The translations under genes and the position numbers were made by a program. From DATKZM01 sp035527975 (lineage in GTDB: Bacteria > Pseudomonadota > Alphaproteobacteria > JAPULJ01): a DNA stretch of 64,000 bases. Below the pieces are notes generated by a model, which was not told the DNA's origin, ran no database searches, and saw only the letters and a list, made by a program, of their open reading frames with translations. Where the stretch lies: contig DATKZM010000030.1 in the NCBI GenBank assembly GCA_035527975.1, positions 86,670 to 150,669 on the forward strand. Direction: 5' to 3'. The first letter of the stretch is position 1; each line of letters opens with the position of its first letter. This document shows positions 1 to 7,917 of this stretch, one piece after another.

Positions 1-494
1 GCCGCCATCGCCTTGGCGTTCCGCGGATCGAGCCAGATATGGGCATCGTGCGCGCCGTGTTCGCCGTGCTTTTGGCCCTCGGTGCGCGTCTCCGCCCGAT
101 ATCCCCTGCCGCGCTCGGCCCAGACGCCGCCTTCGCGCACCGTCAGGACGGTCACGCCCTTGGCTTCCAGCAGCGCGATCTTGCGTGCCTTGCGGCCGAG
201 CGTCTTCAGGGGACGCACCAGGAAGCGCTCCATATCCTCGCCGATCCAAAAGATGAGGCGGGCCGAGGCGAGCGCCCGCGCATCGGACGGCCGAAGCGAA
301 TAAGTGTGCGGCGAGGCGCCGCCCTTGAGCAACAATGTCGGCGTGCCGACGCCGCCCATCACGGCCGCGACCAGCGAATGGACCGGCGCGATGGAGGCAA
401 CGACCCCGGGCGGGTCCGCCGCCCTGGCCACCCCGCCGCCAACCAGGAAGGCCACGATCGCGGGCACCGCCGCGATGCGGAGGACGGCAGGCAT
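1..494 (-). CDS. znuA: Zinc ABC transporter substrate-binding protein ZnuA (3' part cut by window edge)
   Basis: Periplasmic zinc-binding component of the ZnuABC uptake system. Reading the minus strand from the ATG at 494 gives an open frame of about 164 residues to the edge. It begins with a hydrophobic signal peptide ending near VARAADPP. The conserved N-terminal block of cluster A-I binding proteins follows (SIAPVHSLVAAVM, then GGASPHTYSLRPSDA), including the metal-ligand His of SPHTY. A charged His-containing loop (KHGEHGAHDAHIWLDP) precedes the second conserved His. GAGGAGT lies just upstream of the ATG as ribosome binding site. The gene is divergent from zur-znuC-znuB across an intergenic region with two Zur boxes. 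The C-terminal half lies outside the window. Family assignment is secure; metal specificity rests on the Zur/ZnuBC context. Confidence 0.93.
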   Translation of the reverse strand, partial: MPAVLRIAAVPAIVAFLVGGGVARAADPPGVVASIAPVHSLVAAVMGGVGTPTLLLKGGASPHTYSLRPSDARALASARLIFWIGEDMERFLVRPLKTLGRKARKIALLEAKGVTVLTVREGGVWAERGRGYRAETRTEGQKHGEHGAHDAHIWLDPRNAKAMA

Positions 495-560
495 TCTCGT
501 TACTCCTCAACCGCGCGCCGGCGCCACTTCTTGAGGTGGTTCGAAATCCCGGCTTGAAAC

Positions 561-573
561 GCTATATCATAAC
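561..573. promoter_or_regulatory. Second, imperfect Zur box
   Basis: On the minus strand this reads GTTATGATATAGC, which matches the alphaproteobacterial Zur consensus GTTATA-N-TATAAC at all but two fixed positions. It lies 15 bp from the perfect box at 588-600, on the znuA side of the divergent promoter region, so it may give znuA its own Zur control. It could be chance similarity in an AT-rich promoter. Confidence 0.5.
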
Positions 574-587
574 GCGTAAAAGACAAT

Positions 588-600
588 GTTATACTATAAC
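588..600. promoter_or_regulatory. Zur operator between znuA and zur
   Basis: GTTATACTATAAC is a perfect 6-1-6 palindrome and fits the known alphaproteobacterial Zur box (GTTATA-N-TATAAC core). It lies between znuA (start 494, minus) and zur (start 693, plus). It should repress both transcription units when zinc is sufficient and make zur autoregulated. Confidence 0.85.
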
Positions 601-692
601 GAATTTTGTCAAGCGTGCCGATCCACCGACCGGCTCGACGAGCCGGCGGGGCGGCACGGTTAGCACGCCGCGGAAAGCGCCGAGGGACCGAA

Positions 693-1157
693 ATGGCCGG
701 ACACCAAGCGAGCCACGACCACGAGCAATGCATCGACGACGCGCTCGACGCCGCGGCCGATATCTGCGCGCGCGGGGGCGCGCGGCTCACGCCGCTGCGG
801 CGGCGGGTGCTGGAACTCGTCTGGGCCGGCCACGAATCGGCCAAGGCCTACGATCTGCTCGCCCAGCTCGATCCTGGCGCCAAGCCGCCCACGGTCTACC
901 GCGCGCTCGATTTCCTGGTGGCGCATGGTCTCGTCCACAAGCTGGAAAGCTTGAACGCTTACGTCGGTTGCCCGCGCCCGCAGACGGCGCATGAGGGGCA
1001 GTTCCTGATCTGCGATACCTGCGGCACGGTCGATGAGATCGACGCGCCCGAGCTCAACAGCCAGCTTGTCGAGCGCGCCGCGGTCGCCGGCTTTGCGCCC
1101 CAGCGCCAGACCGTCGAGGTCCACGGCCTCTGCGCAGCCTGCGGGGGAAGCCAATAA
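693..1157 (+). CDS. zur: Zinc uptake regulator Zur (Fur family)
   Basis: Zinc-responsive Fur-family repressor of 154 residues. The start is the ATG at 693 (MAGHQASHDHEQ), preceded by GAGGGA; an upstream in-frame TTG at 606 would add 29 unlikely residues. The N-terminal winged helix includes LTPLRRRVLELVW and PPTVYRALDFLVAHGLVHKL, the family's DNA-binding block. The C-terminal dimerisation domain has a CDTCG and a CAACG pair that form the structural zinc site, with HEGQFLICDTCG typical of Zur. The stop overlaps the start of znuC (ATAATGA), so the genes are translationally coupled. Zur rather than Fur or Mur is supported by the ZnuC/ZnuB partners and the Zur boxes upstream. Confidence 0.93.
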   Translation: MAGHQASHDHEQCIDDALDAAADICARGGARLTPLRRRVLELVWAGHESAKAYDLLAQLDPGAKPPTVYRALDFLVAHGLVHKLESLNAYVGCPRPQTAHEGQFLICDTCGTVDEIDAPELNSQLVERAAVAGFAPQRQTVEVHGLCAACGGSQ

Positions 1158-1993
1158 TGAACGCAGGCGGCGCTAACGACGGACCCGCGCCGCTGATCGC
1201 GGCGCTGGGTATCGGCGTCCGCCGTGACGGCAAGACGCTGCTCGAGCACGTCAATATAGAGGTCGCGCAGGACGAGATCGTCACGCTGATCGGGCCCAAC
1301 GGCGCCGGCAAGACGACACTGATCCGTGTGCTGCTCGGCGTCATGGCGCCCGATACCGGCACCGTGCAGCGGCGCGCGGGACTGCGCATCGGCTATGTGC
1401 CGCAGCGCTTCGAGGCCGACCCGGTACTGCCGCTCACCGTGACCCGGTTTTTGACCCTGGGCTCCAAGCGGCCCGCCGCGGACGCGCTCGACCGGATCCT
1501 GGAGGAGACCGGGATCGTCGCCTTGCGCGGCGCGCCGCTTCACGCGCTTTCGGGCGGCGAGTTGCAGCGGGCGTTGCTGGCGCGGGCGCTGTTGCGCGCG
1601 CCCGAGCTGTTGATCCTCGACGAGCCGGTGCAGGGCGTCGATTTTTCAGGACAGCTCGATCTTTACGATCTGATCGGCCGGCTGCGGCGCGAATATCACT
1701 GCGGCGTCCTGATGGTCTCGCACGACCTCCATGTCGTGATGCGCTCGACCAACCGCGTGGTCTGCATCAACCGGCATCTTTGCTGCGCCGGCCAGCCCGA
1801 GGCGGTGAGCCGGCATCCCGAATACGTCTCGCTCTTCGGGCCGCGCGCCGGCGAGCTTGCCGTCTACACCCACGAGCATGACCACGCGCACGATCTGGCC
1901 GGCCATGTGGTGCCGGCCGATGACGCGGGCCATGCGCACACGCACCCTCACCCACATGCGCCCGCGCCCGGAAAGAACCCGGCCGATGCCTGA
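1157..1993 (+). CDS. znuC: Zinc ABC transporter ATP-binding protein ZnuC
   Basis: ATPase subunit of the zinc importer, 278 residues. Walker A GPNGAGKTT is near residues 46-54, signature LSGGE near 131-135, Walker B LLILDEP near 151-157, and the switch His in MVSHDLH. The tail after about residue 237 is rich in His (HEHDHAHD, then HAHTHPHPH), as in other alphaproteobacterial ZnuC proteins, and may bind or sense zinc at the membrane. The start overlaps the zur stop and the end overlaps the znuB start, so zur-znuC-znuB form one operon under the Zur box. It is a typical full-length member. Confidence 0.94.
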   Translation: MNAGGANDGPAPLIAALGIGVRRDGKTLLEHVNIEVAQDEIVTLIGPNGAGKTTLIRVLLGVMAPDTGTVQRRAGLRIGYVPQRFEADPVLPLTVTRFLTLGSKRPAADALDRILEETGIVALRGAPLHALSGGELQRALLARALLRAPELLILDEPVQGVDFSGQLDLYDLIGRLRREYHCGVLMVSHDLHVVMRSTNRVVCINRHLCCAGQPEAVSRHPEYVSLFGPRAGELAVYTHEHDHAHDLAGHVVPADDAGHAHTHPHPHAPAPGKNPADA

Positions 1994-2792
1994 AAGCTTT
2001 GTCCTGCGGGCGCTTGTCGGCGGCATCGGCATCGCGCTGGTGACGGGGCCGCTTGGCTGTTTCGTGGTGTGGCGGCGGATGGCCTATTTCGGCTCTTCGA
2101 TCGCCCATGGGGCGCTGCTCGGCGTGGCGCTGGGGCTCTTGTTCGGCGTCGGGCTGACCCCGGCGGTGCTCGCGGTCTCGGTGGTGCTGGCGGGGCTCCT
2201 CGTCGTGTTGCAGCGCCAGCGGCTGCTGGCGACCGATACGTTGCTCGGCATTCTCGCCCATGCCGCGCTCGCCTTCGGGCTGATTGCGCTCGCGCTCATG
2301 GAAGGCGTGCGGGTCGATCTGATGGCGTATCTTTTTGGCGACGTGCTTTCGATCGGCTGGGTCGACATCGCCTGGATCTATGGCGGCGGGGCGCTGGCGT
2401 TGGCCGCCTTGGCCACCGTCTGGACGCCGCTTCTGGCAGCGACGCTGAACGAGGAGCTTGCCCGTGCCGAAGGCCAGCCGGTCGGCCGCGCGCGCATTGT
2501 GCTCATGCTGCTGATCGCCCTCGTCGTGGCGATCGCCATGAAGATCGTCGGCGTGCTGCTGATCGTCTCGCTGCTGATTATCCCGGCTGCAACGGCCCGC
2601 GGCTTTGCCCGCACGCCGGAAGCCATGGCGGTGCTGGCGGCAGGGGTGGGCGTGCTGGCGGTGCTCGGCGGCATCGCCGCCTCGATGGCTTGGGATTGGC
2701 CCGCGGGCCCGGCGATCGTGGCCGCCGCGACCGTGCTGTTTGTGGTCAGTCTGGCGGTCGGTGCTGGACGCCGCGTGGTTGAGCGGGGGTAA
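1986..2792 (+). CDS. znuB: Zinc ABC transporter permease ZnuB
   Basis: Integral membrane permease of the ABC-3 family, 268 residues with about eight to nine hydrophobic segments. The start is the ATG at 1986 (MPESFVLRALVGG), which overlaps the 3' end of znuC; the same frame is open further upstream but only through the antisense-like His-rich coding region. Conserved family blocks are visible: WRRMAYFGSSIAHGALLGVALG near the N-terminus, the TDTLLGILAHAALAFG loop, and MKIVGVLLIVSLLIIPAATAR near residue 185. It is the last gene of the zur-znuC-znuB operon and is followed within 15 bp by the convergent end of the DUF4340 gene. Confidence 0.93.
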   Translation: MPESFVLRALVGGIGIALVTGPLGCFVVWRRMAYFGSSIAHGALLGVALGLLFGVGLTPAVLAVSVVLAGLLVVLQRQRLLATDTLLGILAHAALAFGLIALALMEGVRVDLMAYLFGDVLSIGWVDIAWIYGGGALALAALATVWTPLLAATLNEELARAEGQPVGRARIVLMLLIALVVAIAMKIVGVLLIVSLLIIPAATARGFARTPEAMAVLAAGVGVLAVLGGIAASMAWDWPAGPAIVAAATVLFVVSLAVGAGRRVVERG

Positions 2793-2805
2793 CGGCGCCC
2801 GTGCG

Positions 2806-3894
2806 TTACGACGTTTTCTTCTTGTCCAGCACGTCCTTCAGGCGCAGCCGTAGATGGCTGAGATTGGTTGCTGGCAGCTTGTAGGCCCAGCCTTTGACCC
2901 GGGCCATCAGCTCGGCGATTTCCTTTTTGGCCGCCGCCGCGGTCTTGATCTCCATTTTTTCATGCGCCTTGCCCTTGGGCACGATCGCGCCATCGCCGTC
3001 ATACGTGAACTCTAAGCTGACCCAGAACTCGTCCTTCTTCACCTCGGCCACCCGCGCGGTGATGACGATGCCATCGTAAGTGCGGATTTCCGCCGTCGAG
3101 ACGGTTTTGGTCGCCCAATCGATCTTGTTGGCTTCGCGCACATCCTCCAGCGTCAGCTTCTCGAGCACATTGGCGAGCGCGGCAATGGTGCCGTCCTTCT
3201 TGGGCACCATGCCCTCGGGCAGCGGATCGGTGGTGAGCGCGAGCGCCGCGCCCGGCTTGGGGCGCGCGGCCGCCACGGTCTCGCCGTCCTTGGCTGTGAC
3301 GGCGAACAACCTTACGCGGGTCTTGCGGATATCGGTGACGTTCTTGTCGATCCAGTTTGCGGGATCGTGGTCGAAGGCGAGGTCGCCCGAGGCCTTCCAG
3401 GCGCGCTTCTCGCCGGGTTTGCGGTAGTAGATCGTGCCGGGCCCGAAGCGGCCACGCGCGATCTTGCCGATCAGCAACTTGGCCAGCGTCTTGTTGTTCG
3501 CGCCCGTGACCGTGATCAGCTTGGCGGCCGTATCCTTGTGCGAAAGGTCGCGTAGCTCCAGGCGCTCATAGAGGTCCTTGCGATCAGTCTTGGGCTCCAG
3601 CGTCTTCATGCCGGCAAGGCCGACCAGCAGCTGCTTTACTTTGTCGGGATCGACCAGATAGCCGCCGCGTTCCTTGATGCGCCAGCCGTCCTTGCCGCGC
3701 GTGATCGTCAATGTGTCCTTCTTGCGCGCGATGGTGATGCCGCGCACGTCGTTGATCGACTTGACGAGATCGGGCGCGACGACTTTGCCGCTGCCGGCGA
3801 TCTTGGTCAGATGGTTGGAGGGCTGGGTGACGATCGCCGCCGCCACCGCGAGCGCGGTGACGCCGGCCAGGGTCAGGAAGCTTTTTCTGCGCAT
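2806..3894 (-). CDS. DUF4340 domain-containing lipoprotein-like/membrane-anchored protein
   Basis: Protein of 362 residues with an N-terminal hydrophobic segment (FLTLAGVTALAVAAAIVTQ) that should anchor or export it, followed by a soluble, Lys-rich domain of the DUF4340 type (repeated beta-rich modules such as ITIARKKDTLTITRGKDGWRI). DUF4340 proteins are usually encoded directly after Gld-like ABC components, as here: it is the last of four minus-strand genes (ATPase, permease, GldG, DUF4340) with gaps of 8-17 bp. It is presumed to be the periplasmic partner of the GldG-like protein. Its molecular role is unknown. Confidence 0.8.
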   Translation of the reverse strand: MRRKSFLTLAGVTALAVAAAIVTQPSNHLTKIAGSGKVVAPDLVKSINDVRGITIARKKDTLTITRGKDGWRIKERGGYLVDPDKVKQLLVGLAGMKTLEPKTDRKDLYERLELRDLSHKDTAAKLITVTGANNKTLAKLLIGKIARGRFGPGTIYYRKPGEKRAWKASGDLAFDHDPANWIDKNVTDIRKTRVRLFAVTAKDGETVAAARPKPGAALALTTDPLPEGMVPKKDGTIAALANVLEKLTLEDVREANKIDWATKTVSTAEIRTYDGIVITARVAEVKKDEFWVSLEFTYDGDGAIVPKGKAHEKMEIKTAAAAKKEIAELMARVKGWAYKLPATNLSHLRLRLKDVLDKKKTS

Positions 3895-3906
3895 GGGTCG
3901 CTCTCC

Positions 3907-5982
3907 TCAGCCCTCAGCCACCGCAAAGCGCTGGCGTCGCCGGCGTCGGCGCGCCAAGCCCATAATGGCGGCGAAGAGCGCGATCGCCAGCGGCACCGCG
4001 GCGATGGTGTAGAACTGGATGCGTCGCTCCAGCCGGTCGATGTCCTGGCGCATGGCGTGCTGGACCGCGCGTAGCTCCGAGCGGGTCTTGATGATCTCCA
4101 CGCGGAACTGCTCGATCGCCTTGATCTGGGCCGGCGACAGGATCGTCTCGCCCACCTTGTCGCTCTTGCTTTGCATCTCGGTGAGCTTCTTGCGGGTCTC
4201 GGCGAGCTTCTTGGTCAGTCCCTGCTCCTTGGCGCGCAGACGCACGCTGGCCTTCTGCTGGATATCCTGCACCAGCGTGAACGGGCGCGATGATTGGCCG
4301 CGACTGCGCAGGCCAATAAGACCCTTGCCGCCCGCCAGATTGTCGACTGCGTTGACGATGAAGGCGCCGTTGTCGGCCGCAGCCACGGCGACCTGGCGGC
4401 CATAGACCGACTGGCGGGTGATCCAGAACTTGTCATCCATGACATCGGTGTCGGCAATGACGATGACGTTGATCGACCCGGCCGACTTGGCCAGATGCGT
4501 CGGCTTGGCGGGTTTTTTCTTGGCCGTTTTCGCACCGATCGTGCCGCCGCCCTTGGCGCCCGTGGTCGCGCCCGGCTTGAGCTTGGCGCCCGGCTTGAGC
4601 TTGGCGCCCGGCTTGGGCTTGGCGCTCGGCTTGGGTTTTTCCGGCGGCGGGCCCTTGGGGAAGGCGCTGTCGGCCTGGCCGCGCAGCCGCGCCGCCAGCA
4701 CTAGGACGCGGCCGCCCGGCTTAAAATCGGCGACGAGCTGGGGCAGGTTGGGGCGGAAGCGCAGCTTGTTGGCGTCGATCTGCATCGCCTGCGGCGTGGT
4801 GATCAGGAGCGGGATCATGGTGACCTTGCTCTTGGTTTTTTCGTCGCGAATGATCGCGCCCGGCGAGGCGACGTAAAGCCGGCGGAGCTCGGCGGTAACA
4901 ACGTCCTCGCGGTTCATGTTGCGCTCGGTCAGCGCCATCCAGGCAAGATGCTCGACGACCTGGGTGCCACGGCCATCGGGGCTCGGGAACTGGACCCGGA
5001 CGGCGTTGGTAGGATCGCCGACGACCTTGTCGGGGACAACCTTGATGCCCCACGGCTCCATCAGCTTGGGCAGGCTGGACCCGGTATCGAGGTTCAGCAT
5101 GCTGAACCGGCCGCCTTGCGCGGATGTCTCGGCGTGGGGGTCGATGAAGAAGATCGCCTTGCCGCCGCGCATCACGAACTGGTCGATCGCGTAAAGCGTC
5201 TGCGGCGAGGGGTTCTTGGGGTGAACCACCATCAGCACGTCGATGTCCTTGTCGATCGTCTTGGCCGCGATGCTCACCTGGCGCATGCTGAAGCGCTCGC
5301 TGATCTGGCGCAGGACGACCCACGGCGTGCCCCACATGCCGCGCCGCGCCGCCGGATGCGACAGGCGCAGATTGGACATCAGGCCGATGACCTTCTTTTT
5401 CGGGTTGGCGAGGCGCTCGATCAGGCGCGTTACGTCGTATTCCAGGAACGCCTCGCGGTTGGGATGAAAGAAAGCGACGGTCAGCTCATCGTCGGTGCTG
5501 TTGGTGCCGACCAGACCGAAATAGCCTTTCTCGTCCGAACGGGTGCTGAGCGGAACCGCTTGCAGCCCGGCGCGGACCGCCTCGTCCTCGGTGGTGGAAA
5601 AGGATTGCGGATTGAGGATCTCCAGGCGGATCTTGCCGCCGGCGATGTTGCGATAGCGCTGCAACAGCTCGCGCACGCGGGTGATGTAGGGCAGGAAGGT
5701 GGGGGCGGCCTCGCCCAGACGGCGCGAATAATAGAGCTTGAGCGTGATCGGCTCGTCGATCGAGGTCAGCACCCGGCGCGTGCTGTCCGACAGGGTGAAC
5801 AGCTTGTCCTCGGTCAGATCGAGCGCGGTGCCGCGCGACAGCCGGCCCGACAACGCATTGACCGCGACCAGCAACACCGCAAGCAGGACGAGGCTCGCGA
5901 CCGCGATCGTGCGCCGTCCGCCGACGCCGGTCTCGCTGGCTGCAGCGGGTGTCTTCGGATTGGCGGTTTTGCTCTCGGCCAT
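3907..5982 (-). CDS. GldG-like ABC-type auxiliary protein
   Basis: Protein of 691 residues with one TM segment near residues 27-47, a large extracytoplasmic domain, a coiled-coil stretch (about 600-660, RAKEQGLTKKLAETRKK) and a C-terminal TM (YTIAAVPLAIALFAAIMG) followed by a basic tail. The blocks TEDKLFTLSDSTRRVLTSIDEPITLKLYYS and MRGGKAIFFIDPHAE are typical of the Gldg/IFT52-like family. Between about residues 450 and 500 lies a low-complexity Lys-Pro-Gly-Ala-Lys repeat, encoded by imperfect 18-bp tandem repeats at about 4572-4640; it may vary in length between strains. The start lies 8 bp downstream of the permease stop. In Bacteroidetes GldG serves gliding, but here no gliding genes are seen, so the function is open. 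Confidence 0.83.
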   Translation of the reverse strand: MAESKTANPKTPAAASETGVGGRRTIAVASLVLLAVLLVAVNALSGRLSRGTALDLTEDKLFTLSDSTRRVLTSIDEPITLKLYYSRRLGEAAPTFLPYITRVRELLQRYRNIAGGKIRLEILNPQSFSTTEDEAVRAGLQAVPLSTRSDEKGYFGLVGTNSTDDELTVAFFHPNREAFLEYDVTRLIERLANPKKKVIGLMSNLRLSHPAARRGMWGTPWVVLRQISERFSMRQVSIAAKTIDKDIDVLMVVHPKNPSPQTLYAIDQFVMRGGKAIFFIDPHAETSAQGGRFSMLNLDTGSSLPKLMEPWGIKVVPDKVVGDPTNAVRVQFPSPDGRGTQVVEHLAWMALTERNMNREDVVTAELRRLYVASPGAIIRDEKTKSKVTMIPLLITTPQAMQIDANKLRFRPNLPQLVADFKPGGRVLVLAARLRGQADSAFPKGPPPEKPKPSAKPKPGAKLKPGAKLKPGATTGAKGGGTIGAKTAKKKPAKPTHLAKSAGSINVIVIADTDVMDDKFWITRQSVYGRQVAVAAADNGAFIVNAVDNLAGGKGLIGLRSRGQSSRPFTLVQDIQQKASVRLRAKEQGLTKKLAETRKKLTEMQSKSDKVGETILSPAQIKAIEQFRVEIIKTRSELRAVQHAMRQDIDRLERRIQFYTIAAVPLAIALFAAIMGLARRRRRRQRFAVAEG

Positions 5983-5990
5983 CTCGCTGG

Positions 5991-6725
5991 CTACTCCGCT
6001 TTCTCAAGATCGAGGACGATCGAATTGGCGATCAGGAAGAGCACGATCACCGAGCCGAAGAACACCAGATCGCGCACCTCGATGACGCCCTTGGACATCG
6101 CGTTGAAATGGGTCAGGAAGCTGAGCGAACCGATCGTCTCGGCGATCGCATCGGGCGCCCAGCCGGCCAGGAAGTTGAGCACGAACTGGGTGCCGCTGAG
6201 GGTGAAGACCAGGCAGACCGCGGCCGATACCACGAAGGCGATCACCTGGTTCTTGGTCCAGGCCGAAAAGCAGGCGCCGATCGCAAGATAGCCGCCGGCC
6301 ATCAGGAAGCTGCCGAAATAGCCGGCCAGGATGGCGCCGTTATCGGGCGCGCCCAGCTTGTTGACGACGAGCCAGATCGGGAAGGTGAGCGCCAGCGCCA
6401 CGCCCGCGAAGGCCCATGCCGCAAGGAACTTGCCGATCACGGCCTGGGGCAGGGATATCGGCAGGGTGAAGAGCAGCTCGATCGTGCCGCTCTTGCGCTC
6501 TTCGGCCCATAGCCGCATCGCGATCGCCGGCACCAGGAAAAGATAGAGCCAGGGATGGAAGACGAAGAAAGCCTGCAGATCGGCCTGCTCGCGGCCGAAG
6601 AAGTTTCCGACGAAATAGTTGAGCGCCCCCGCGATGGCGAGGAAGACCACGAGGAAAACGTATGCCACCGGGGTCGCGAAATAGCCGCGCAGTTCCCGCT
6701 TGAAGATTGTCCAGATGTTGCGCAT
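5991..6725 (-). CDS. ABC transporter permease, GldF-like (ABC-2 type)
   Basis: Polytopic membrane protein of 244 residues with about six TM segments. The ATG at 6725 (MRNIWTIFKRELRGYFATPVAYVFLVVF) was chosen over the upstream ATG at 6821 because the ABC-2 permease hallmark FKRELRGYFxTPxAY begins right there and the extension overlaps the ATPase gene. Other family marks are RLWAEERKSGTIELLFTLPIS and AWTKNQVIAFVVSAAV. It pairs with the ATPase upstream and the GldG-like protein downstream. Confidence 0.87.
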   Translation of the reverse strand: MRNIWTIFKRELRGYFATPVAYVFLVVFLAIAGALNYFVGNFFGREQADLQAFFVFHPWLYLFLVPAIAMRLWAEERKSGTIELLFTLPISLPQAVIGKFLAAWAFAGVALALTFPIWLVVNKLGAPDNGAILAGYFGSFLMAGGYLAIGACFSAWTKNQVIAFVVSAAVCLVFTLSGTQFVLNFLAGWAPDAIAETIGSLSFLTHFNAMSKGVIEVRDLVFFGSVIVLFLIANSIVLDLEKAE

Positions 6726-6742
6726 GCGCCTTCTACCCGTCC

Positions 6743-7669
6743 TCAAGCTGCCGTCTGGGTGATCTCGCGGAACACCTCGTCGAGATGGCCGCGTTCGGCG
6801 TAGACCTCTTCCACCGGCCATTTCTTTGACCGCGCAAGCTCGCTGACCGCGGCAATGATCGATTTGCCGCCCTTGGGGTAGGCGATCAGCGTGCCGGGAC
6901 GGGGCGACTGCACGCTGGCCACGTCCGCGAGCTTCTTCAACGCCGCGGTTGCGTCGGCCACGGCGTCCTTATCAAGCTTCATCGTGACCGCATTGTGGTG
7001 GCGCGAGCGGGCTTCCATCTCGTCGGGGGTGCCGTCGGCGACGACGCGCCCGCTGGCGATGATGATCGCGCGGCTGCACACCGCGGTGACCTCCTCCAGC
7101 AAATGGGTGGAGATGATAATCGCCTTCTCGGGCGCCATCTCGCCGATCAGCTTGCGGACCTCATGTTTTTGGTTGGGGTCGAGCCCGTCGGTTGGCTCGT
7201 CGAGTACGAGCACGTCGGGGTCGCTCAGCAGCGCCTGGGCGATCCCGACCCGGCGCTTGAAGCCCTTGGAAAGCGTTTCGATCGGCTGGTCGTAGACCGC
7301 GGCGATATTGGCGAGCGATACCGTCTTCTCGATACGGTTCCGGCGGGCGGCCCCGCTGAGACCCCTTATGCCGGCGATGAAGCCAAGATAGCTGCGCGGC
7401 GTCATATCGCCATAGGCCGGCGCGCCCTCGGGCAGATAGCCCAGATGCATTTTGGCCTCCATCGGCGCCTCGACGATATCGAAGCCGCAAATCGACGCCG
7501 ATCCGGCGGTCGGCGTCAGGAAACCGCAGAGCGTCTTCATGGTGGTTGATTTGCCGGCGCCGTTGGGGCCGAGGAAGCCCAGCACCTCGCCCTTCTTGAC
7601 CTCAAAGCTGACGCCGTCGACGGCTTTGATCGGACCAAAATATTTCGTCAGCGAATCTGCCTGGATCAT
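6743..7669 (-). CDS. ABC transporter ATP-binding protein, GldA-like
   Basis: ATPase of 308 residues. The ATG at 7669 (MIQADSLTKYFGPIKAVDGVSF) fits the family N-terminus; the open frame continues 49 codons upstream but that part has no homology-like features. Walker A GPNGAGKST is near residue 38, signature LSKGFKRRVGIAQALL near 137, Walker B VLVLDEPTDGLDPNQ near 158, and STHLLEEV for the switch. The C-terminal about 80 residues form the extra domain common in GldA/NatA-type exporters. It is the first gene of the four-gene operon. The substrate is unknown. Confidence 0.88.
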   Translation of the reverse strand: MIQADSLTKYFGPIKAVDGVSFEVKKGEVLGFLGPNGAGKSTTMKTLCGFLTPTAGSASICGFDIVEAPMEAKMHLGYLPEGAPAYGDMTPRSYLGFIAGIRGLSGAARRNRIEKTVSLANIAAVYDQPIETLSKGFKRRVGIAQALLSDPDVLVLDEPTDGLDPNQKHEVRKLIGEMAPEKAIIISTHLLEEVTAVCSRAIIIASGRVVADGTPDEMEARSRHHNAVTMKLDKDAVADATAALKKLADVASVQSPRPGTLIAYPKGGKSIIAAVSELARSKKWPVEEVYAERGHLDEVFREITQTAA

Positions 7670-7917
7670 GGCATCCCTATGCGCGTGCGCGCGGCTGCGT
7701 CGGTAGAGTTGTCTGGCCGTCCGGCCGTCGATATGAGGGCTGCGTTGCCGGTCGTCAACCGGCGTGCATCCGGTCACTCGGCGGGGAATCATACTGGACC
7801 TGACGGTTTCACGCAAACTCTTCGGCGGGAGATTTCCCGTAAGATTCAGACGTTAATCATGAATTCGCCAGCGCCCGCGGTGTCGCAGAGCCAGATTGGC
7901 CGTAAACATGATGCCGC
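7670..7917. other. Intergenic region upstream of the Gld-like operon
   Basis: This 248-bp gap separates the start of the GldA-like ATPase (minus) from the end of the cyclase gene (minus). It must hold the promoter of the Gld-like operon. I see no clear palindrome, terminator or small gene in it. Confidence 0.4.
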
